A program made the position numbers and the translations under genes. From contig CM060732.1 of assembly GCA_030704615.1 (NCBI GenBank), positions 69,791,053 to 69,855,052 on the forward strand: a stretch of 64,000 bases of DNA. The letters run 5' to 3'. Within the stretch, counting starts at the first letter, position 1, and each line of letters begins with the position of its first letter. The notes under the pieces were generated by a model. The model saw nothing but the letters and a program-made list of their open reading frames with translations, was not told where the DNA came from and made no database searches. Source of the stretch: Takakia lepidozioides (Eukaryota; Streptophyta; Takakiopsida; Takakiales; Takakiaceae). Below are positions 57,114 to 64,000 of the stretch, piece after piece.

Positions 57114-60100
57114 CATTTACCACTCGTTGTTGAACCCCATGCGGCTCCATTTAGAGGGAGATTCGGCATCTGCCCCCGTATCATTTCATTTGTCTTGTGG
57201 TTTCAGTCTGCATAATGTGATTTCTCAAGAAAGTGATTTCCTTACGGAAACCTTGTCATTCGGGCTCAATGTACATGGAAGGCTTCTGGGGTGCGGCTGC
57301 TACGAACAAAGGACATCCTGTATTAACATGCAACCCGAGGCCTGCATTGTTTCTCTTGAGGATTGCGATTTTCTGTTTGCGCGGCTTCCACATGTCCGTA
57401 CCATCAGGACGGGGCTCCTACGCATGTCCATTTTCAAGGAGGGTGTTCGAAATTCCTGCTATGTGGTTCTGTCTTGATTAACCAGCTGGATCAGGGAGTG
57501 GTGTGACCCGAGCCCCCCCTACAGCTTTCAACTATTCTTATGCCAATCTGGAGAGTCTTTGAGAACAGGTTGTTCTGACCGGTAACGCGTCCTTCATCTG
57601 AAGGAAGAATCCCTACAAAGTGTCCCAACAATTTTATCGTGGGATCAGGAAGTCCCGAGCGGTCACCAATCAAGCATGGGACTGTGGGTTGTTGTCCACT
57701 CACCAATGATAATCGTGGAATTGTTTTCTGGCTGTTCACCTATCTTGCGTGTCTCTTTTCTTATTAGGTTTCATCATCTGCGAAAGGTCCGATCGCCCCT
57801 CAGCATGTTTTAGGAGCCATCGGTGAAGAGGTGGTCTATTCTTAGGGGCGGTCTCTGTGTGAGGCCGGCATAGAGAGCTTTCGAAAGCAAGCATGGCGCA
57901 AGGTTGCCTTTGAACAGAATGCATACCGAGCAAATGCATACATTCTTGATGAACAAACTGTCTGATTTTATTTAAGGAGACTGATTTCCTTTGGGGGAGT
58001 TTAGCTCTCTCCCATGGGGTGGAGACAAAACATTCTTTGCCAGGCGCTTCATTTTGTTGTTTCCCCTTGGCCCAAAGGGTCGGGGAGTTAATATATGTCT
58101 GTATTCTAGTGGAGGAAACACCATCTACCTCTGCAAGCCTGATGTGTGGGATTGACTGATTTTCGCCCTGTTGTATATCCCATTCTTGCAAGTTCCTGAG
58201 GCATGATTCTGGCCAACATTTTAGATAAGATTCAGAGCAGCTGCATTTTTCCTACGCTGGCTGCATGCATGTATTGTACATGTTCGTCAGCCACCCTTTG
58301 CCCTCCACTCTTTCTGTGACTGGAATTAGACTAGGGATAATCACAATGTTTCACAATGTCTGGAAGCATGGTGTAGGAGAGTATGAAAGGACGCATAGGG
58401 TGTTGTCCATTTGATTCTTGACGCTTTTCAACATTTGAAACTTGGTGAGGATGTTTTGTTTTGTTGCTTCCACGAATCTCCAGCATTGTGAGAGTGTGCT
58501 TTGTCTTCTCCCATGTAGTAGCCTGTAGCATCTGCATTTCTCTCCAAATCTCTGATTTTTTGACTTGGACGCTGCCAGCCCTGGGCACTTTGGGTTTCTC
58601 TGATATGGGTGATCTTGGTTGAGCAAACTACAAGGGTGGCAGTTCTCTGTTTGAGCTGAAATGATTGAACTCCAAAAGCCCTGTGATAGTAAGTAATGCT
58701 TTGTTGGAATGTGCATACTGCATACAACTTTCGCTTGAGCTGGTCTGACAGTAAATTACTACAGTTTGCAATACTCTAAACAAGCTGGGCAAGCTTTGCT
58801 GGCACAAATAACCTGATTTCATTGGACCCTGTTTCTCTTGCGGTACTGTTACGTAGATTCTTCTCCGATTAGCTCCTTCATAATTACCAGCCCCAATGTA
58901 AGTCCCACGCTTCACCTACTAAACAAGCCTCAAACGGCAACGGGCTCTATTGCTTTGGCACAAACATAAGAGGAAGGTTAGACTTAAGAGCATGACTAAG
59001 CACGACATACCACTCCGTGCCTTTACGTGGTGTAAGGTCAAAAAACACAAGAGGAAGGGTAGACTAGGGAGCATGACTCAGCACCACACTCAACGGGCTC
59101 TATTGCTTGGTACAAACATAAGAGGAAGGTTATACTAGGGAGCATGACTGGTGTCCCTCGACTTCAACATGATGCGTAATCTCTCTCTACAAGAGAACCA
59201 ACCAACAGCAAGACCCTCACCCCACCCAAACCCTCCCTTGCTACACAGAGGGAACCGTTTTAGTTATGTGTGGATATATCGTTCTTCTTGTAATGGCAAA
59301 AGCACTGATGGCGCTCACAAACTTTACTCTTCTTACAGTGTAGTCATGCTTTCTCTCCGCTCCTCAAGCTTCTCACTCTGAGTGTAGCACAGGGAGATGG
59401 ACTTCCAAGGGATCTGGGAAACTGCAAAAACACATGAAAAGACACTAACTTAGTAAACGACGAGCAACGTGGAAGAACAAGCGGACAAATCCGTAAGCAA
59501 CGTGCAAGAACAAGCGCGTAGTTACTTAAATGAGGTGGAGGAAAGGATGAACCACAACTCCCCGAAGTTGCACTCCATTTAGAAAACAAGAGGGAACACT
59601 TGAATCTCTGAAAGGGTGCACCTCAAATCTCGCCATGCTCATCAAAACTCTCTCTCTCCCCACATGCCGCCTTCTCTCTCGCCCACCCGGATTGCGCCGT
59701 CCACCGCTCTGCCGCGGAGATCGGACCCGACCGCGCCAAGCCTCCCACATCGTCTCGCGGCGTTGGCCGCACGGTGCACCGCGCGGCTCCGGGTGGGGCC
59801 TCGGGTGGCGTTCCCGAGGGCCGGCCGAACAGAGCAGCTCCCAAGTTCCTTTCCAGACTCCTGCAGCCGTCCACCCCGCTTAGGGACCAATCTCAGCGCA
59901 GCGCGCCGGCAACAGCCGGTGGCGAAACCGGATGGCAGCAAGTTATGGCTCACAAGTTGGCAAGTGTGAAAAAACAGTCCAATAAAGCTTGACTGCTTCC
60001 GCCTTTACTCTATCTTTGAAATCGACGCTCTAAAATCAATCCTATCTGAGATCCGACGGCACACGTCGAGCGCATGTGCGGGTCCAGGGTGGGGTCTCAG

Positions 60101-61730
60101 GATCTGTCCTTTTGCGATAGCCATGCCCTAAGATGGATGGCTGAGATGTGATTACGTCAGAGGTGGAGGGCCGAGATTGGAGGAAGTCCTTGCCGTATTA
60201 CGGGCTGCACGGAAAATAGCACAGCCTCGTACTGGCCCGTTACTGGACATTATTGCGTGGCGGGTGCCCACCCCATTTAAGGTCGCCCGATATTTGCCTG
60301 CTGCCTTTTTTTTCTCTTCTTTTGTTTTTAAGAAAAGGCAACTTTTTCTCTCTAATGAACTTAGGTTTTTCCCGAAGTTTTTAATACATAATATTCCCAT
60401 TCCATTTTTTAGTTTTTATCTTCTGAAAATGGGAAACAGGCCTGGGAGTTTGAATGGGTCATAATTTTAGGCATAAGGAAAATCGCCATGGGGCAGGCCC
60501 AAAAATTGTGGAGCAAGATCTGAGAATAAATAAGACCATAAAACCAGCTTTATCCATGTACCCCATTGGTGCAAAGGACATGGAGCATAAAGGCTTGTGA
60601 CAGGCCACGATCGATTTCGACTGAGGTACATAATGTGCAGACTTAATTATCCCATAACGTTTGTCCAGGATCACCCCTGCAGGAATGTATATATACCAGT
60701 ACTGATATCTACTGAGCTTGGGGAGCTGCTCTGGGGAATCTCGAGAAAGTTAGTTTCGGGCTCTGTATTGGAGCACAAAAGAATAGTAAGAAGGGGTATA
60801 TACTCGGGCAGCGGCTACATACCCGAGGCAGAAGAGTGGGCCACGGTAAATAGGGGTCGGGGGGGAGGCCAATAATAAGAAGCGTCGTATAATAACTCGT
60901 CTCCCGATCTTCCTTCTCGTCTCCTCCGAGTCTTGTTTCCATCGGGGCTTTCCCCGTTGCGTGTGTGTGTGTGTGTGGCGCAGTCGGGATTCCGTGTGGT
61001 GATAGTGTTAGTGGCAGTGGCATGTCGGTGCTTTGATCTCTCTGTGTGCTAACGGCGCTCCTCTCTGTCTTTTGTTCCGGTTTCTGTACCTTGTCTCGTG
61101 GTGCTTTCGTCTGCTAAGATATGGTCCGGCCATGTTTCTTCCCAGTTTAGCAGATCCGCAGGCTGTTTGAGGAGTTGCAGAGTTTACTCTGCGCTGTGAT
61201 GAGCGTGTCGTAGCGCTTGTCGTTATTTCAGATCCGCCTGGCCTTTAGTTTCCATTTGACGCTGATATAGCCTTTTGCTGTGCTCGATTGTGTCTTGTAA
61301 AGCTCTGCTGCCGCCCTCGCTTTCTGCCAGGGATCTGTTTTGAAATCGCTGAGTTTTATTGGTGGAAACCATTCGGACAGGGACAGGGGGCTCTCCAATC
61401 CCCCAGTCAGGGCATTTCTCTCTGAAAATGCTCCTTGATACTACGTCTGGAATTCGGCTGCATCTATGTAGGCTTATTCCCTTTTTTCTTGTGCAGTATT
61501 GCAGGCGCCTTCCGCTGTGCTTTCAAGCCTGACACTTTTGTCCACAGTGTGAAGGCTGCTTTCTGCAGTTTTTCTCTCTTTCCACATCGTCATGAAGAAG
61601 CATGCGGCTCGCAACAAGACTCTGCATTTGGCGTACAGCTTCTAGCGCTCCTCTAGCGCTGTCATCTGTGAGCCTTAAATCTTCTGCAGGCGTTATGAGA
61701 TTCAAGTTGTGATCTTTGCGAACTGTGACA
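57114..61730. other. Intergenic region between the two SAUR genes
   Basis: No supported gene. The 58,930-59,190 stretch is a degenerate tandem repeat (next entry). A GC-rich block at 59,640-59,960 opens several overlapping short frames on both strands without any recognisable domain; it may be a promoter or a CpG-rich remnant. A (GT)n run lies at 60,961-60,978. TATATATA at 60,689-60,696 and TATATA at 60,797-60,802 lie about 1 kb and 0.9 kb upstream of the second SAUR ATG and could be its promoter. Confidence 0.6.
58930..59190 (+). repeat. Degenerate tandem repeat related to 53.5 kb
   Basis: CACAAACATAAGAGGAAGGTTA and GAGCATGACT(A/C)AGCAC recur around 58,960, 59,045 and 59,115, with CGGGCTCTATTGCTT preceding two copies. 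The block near 53,510-53,690 (CGGGCTCTCTTGCTTTGGC, ATGACTCAGCATAACAC, then ACTCTCTCTCTCTACAAGA) is a related single copy, including the trailing CTCTCTCTACAAGA at 59,180. Confidence 0.6.
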
Positions 61731-62216
61731 ATGTCAAAAGGCAAGGTGTCGGAAAAGATGCAGCGGGCTGTGCGGAAACTGCAGTATAGAATCGCCAATC
61801 CCAACCAGCCGTATCACAATCTGAGCGCCACTGAAGCGCCTCTGAGGATGTCGAGGTCTTCGTCTATCAGAGTGATGTCGAGATCGAAATCGGGTGCTTT
61901 TGTTCGTACTGACTCGGACTCGGACAGCGACAGCGCAGATTCTCCTCCCAGCGATGTACCTGCGGGTTTCTTGGCTGTGTATGTGGGAAGGGAGAGACAG
62001 CGCTTTGTGATTAGCGCTAATAACTTGAATCACGCAGTTTTCAGGGTGTTGCTGGAGAAATCAGCAGAGGAGTATGGATTTGAGCACAAGGGGGGGCTTC
62101 CCATTGCTTGTGAGGTGGTCTTGTTTGAGCATTTACTATGGCTGATTGAGACCAACGATCCCGTACTTCGTAACATGGAAATTGATGAGCTCCTCGGCTT
62201 CTACGCGTACTCGTAA
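61731..62216 (+). CDS. SAUR family auxin-responsive protein, second copy
   Basis: Paralogue of the gene at 56,631. 161 residues, no intron. N-terminus MSKGKVSEKMQRAVRKLQY, then a Ser/Asp-rich linker with SDSDSDSADS (about 64-73), then the core VPAGFLAVYVGRERQRFVI, NNLNHAVFRVLLEKSAEEYG, LPIACEVVLFEHLLW and C-terminal EIDELLGFYAYS. The frame is open 5 codons further upstream but with no ATG, so the ATG at 61,731 is chosen. SAUR genes are normally induced by auxin; TGTCTC occurs at 61,092-61,097 in the presumed leader or promoter. Adjacent same-strand paralogues suggest local duplication. Confidence 0.95.
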   Translation: MSKGKVSEKMQRAVRKLQYRIANPNQPYHNLSATEAPLRMSRSSSIRVMSRSKSGAFVRTDSDSDSDSADSPPSDVPAGFLAVYVGRERQRFVISANNLNHAVFRVLLEKSAEEYGFEHKGGLPIACEVVLFEHLLWLIETNDPVLRNMEIDELLGFYAYS

Positions 62217-63480
62217 CATACACGGGGCTGGCCAAACTGGAACGCAAGGTCCAAGAGTTTGCCATCTGTGGAAGTATTTAGAGCACTTTGGTTACATTTT
62301 CCTGAGGACAAGAGCTAGCTTGGCTCTAGGTTTTCTCAGCAGAACGGTTTGCACATCTGTATAAACACACCCAGGGTCAGAGATTCTTTTACTAGGGAAT
62401 GTGTATGCAACATGTTCAAGTCTGATGAGTCTTTTGAGTTCAATTCCTAGATATTCAGGGCATCTAGGCATCGTCAATCAGTGTGTATGGATGGTATGAC
62501 AATTTTTTGGTCACTCCTGCAATGACCGATACGGAAAGTTGAGAGTTTTGCTAGGGGAGAGTAGCTGAGACTGTATGTACGTCAACACTAGTCTTCTGGC
62601 ACTTGAGAATACCTTGCTTGCTGGAATTTCTACTTCAGAAACGGACCTTTGTGGTCGGGAAACACTCCTCAAATTGTTATCTCTGTCTGGACTACTCCGA
62701 AGAGTCTGCCAGACTTACAGATTGCGGAAAACTGAGGGCACTGCACCTGCCTTCTGCTGGTTTGCTAAAAGATGTATCCATTAAGTTAACGGAGCATCTA
62801 ACTGTGCCTCATGCCCCCGACTCCAAAATGTACTCACGTGTTGGATGGATTTGTAACATTGAAGCGCAGCATTACAGAACTTTAGATAGTATATTCTGAC
62901 GTTCTGGCTTCATTTTGCCTCAAGCAAGGCTTCCCAGTTGAAGTTGTATTCAGATAGGTGAGGAGATTGGCGTGTTGGAAGGCATAGTCTTCTTCTAGTG
63001 CACGTTTCCTCACTCGTCGCATCTGAAGGGGCTGGCGGAGTGAATCCAGTTCCTTTGTCCGGTGCTTAAACATTTGGCTGACTCGATGTGGGCAGACCCT
63101 TACCTTCGGCGTCGTCATCCTGCTACCTTCTACACTTCAGGCTAGAGCCTTGGTTTCAACATGCCCTGGCCTCAGATGAAAACTCTGGATGGTATTATGA
63201 AATCGCCGTGTTCATGAGAGTAACACCTCCAAAACGGAAACGAGGAAACAACAGAAAAGGAAGAGCTGCGACAAAAAGCAACTCGAAGTCGACCTAAAAA
63301 TGCAGTCAAACTGCCAGAAACAAATCAGACAAAGACGGAGGTCAAGGAAAACTGAAAAATTTCAAGGAAAAACAACCATGAGAGATTGAATGTAAATCAT
63401 TGCAACAGCAGCTGGTGATGAAACTCTGTAAGACTTTATTTACAACATGTACAATGGGTGAACATACATAGGATGAGAAG
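62217..63480. other. Downstream region of second SAUR, no gene seen
   Basis: No ORF with recognisable domains on either strand. The AT-rich part after the stop probably includes the 3' UTR. Confidence 0.5.
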
Positions 63481-63499
63481 TTTCCAAAAGGGAGGAAGG

Positions 63500-63745
63500 G
63501 TGGGGCCAGAAACAAGAGAAGAAAACAAAAAGCTATAGTAAGCTACTCAGCTAGAGAAGAAAACAAAAAGCAATAATAAGCTACTCAGCTAGAGAAGAAA
63601 ACAAAAAGCTATAGTAAGCTGCTTAACCAGCGATTAAAACAAAAGCTATAGTAAACTACTCAACCAGCGACTAAAACAGAAACTATGGTAAGCTACTCAA
63701 GCAGCGACTAAAACAGAAACTATGGTAAGCTACTCAAGCAGATCG
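63500..63745 (+). repeat. Tandem repeat of about 41-51 bp, about 5-6 copies
   Basis: GAAAACAAAAAGCTATAGTAAGC-type units with CTACTCAGCTAGAGA (first half) grade into AAAACAGAAACTATGGTAAG with CTACTCAAGCAGCGACT (second half). A poly-C/CCCCACCCC run follows (63,746-63,770). A 20-bp direct duplication, AGGATGGTCATTAACATAGT, lies at about 63,873 and 63,893. Confidence 0.75.
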
Positions 63746-64000
63746 ACCCCCCCCCACCCCCCCCCCCCCACAGATCAGGCAAGGAGATAGGCAAAGTGAC
63801 TCTGTTGGAAAAAGGTTAGTGCCTCAAATCCTGCTAGTGTCCTGTTTTGGGTTCTGTGACAAGTCGACGCGAGGATGGTCATTAACATAGTAGGATGGTC
63901 ATTAACATAGTATGGGAGTCGTGCGCGCCAGAGATGCCCCATGGTGGGCGCCTGGTCAAATCCCACCCACACCTTCTATTCACGCCCCCCTCCCATGCTC

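Noticed and set aside
57736-58191. 151-codon minus-strand ORF downstream of the first SAUR
   Set aside because: Begins at a TTG with no ATG until far inside, no domain, and composition of non-coding sequence.
59616-59992. Several GC-rich overlapping ORFs on both strands
   Set aside because: High GC alone removes stops in many frames; Arg/Pro-rich translations without a domain and no consistent frame.

Overview
This is a stretch of plant nuclear DNA. Support comes from spliced genes with GT/AG introns, a DELLA-type GRAS regulator, two SAUR genes, a plant SNF7/VPS32 gene, a nuclear-type tRNA-Gly and many plant CACTA, hAT, Ty3/gypsy and LINE remnants. DELLA with DELLA and VHYNP motifs places it in vascular plants. 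The sparse, repeat-rich layout and the divergent DELLA N-terminus make me lean to a seed-free vascular plant such as a lycophyte, but that is a weak inference.

The first 35 kb are almost entirely transposon-derived. A CACTA (En/Spm) element of the tnp2 type runs from about 789 to 15,284. Its two GC-rich ends are inverted copies of each other. It carries a broken tnp2/DUF4218/DUF4216 gene (4.1-8.2 kb), a proline-rich ORF and a SET-domain-like ORF (2.1-2.9 kb). A second, non-autonomous CACTA element (8,309-14,410) is nested just after the tnp2 stop. It has an 18-bp perfect terminal inverted repeat and a TAT target duplication, and holds two tandem-repeat blocks and pentatricopeptide-repeat (PPR) gene fragments. 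Beyond 15,284 come a degraded kinase-like sequence and about 5 kb of 120-bp-period repeats (16.4-21.2 kb). A hAT transposase tail and a Ty3/gypsy element on the minus strand follow. The Ty3 element is broken by a PPR-bearing insertion and by an internal inversion of gag. A further CACTA end with a Transposase_24-like (TNPA-type) gene lies at 28.9-32.2 kb, followed by foldback and minisatellite sequence to about 35 kb.

From 36 kb the window is genic but sparse. A complete six-exon SNF7/VPS32 (ESCRT-III) gene lies on the minus strand (36,488-40,789), and a tRNA-Gly(UCC) at 43,666-43,737 on the minus strand. An intronless DELLA gene (46,508-48,172, plus) has two tiny upstream ORFs, one ending in a TAATG overlap with the main start. 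Two SAUR genes sit on the plus strand (56,631 and 61,731). The DELLA and SAUR genes belong to gibberellin and auxin response respectively; nothing shows that the three are co-regulated. The gaps between them hold old repeat debris and no gene I can support.
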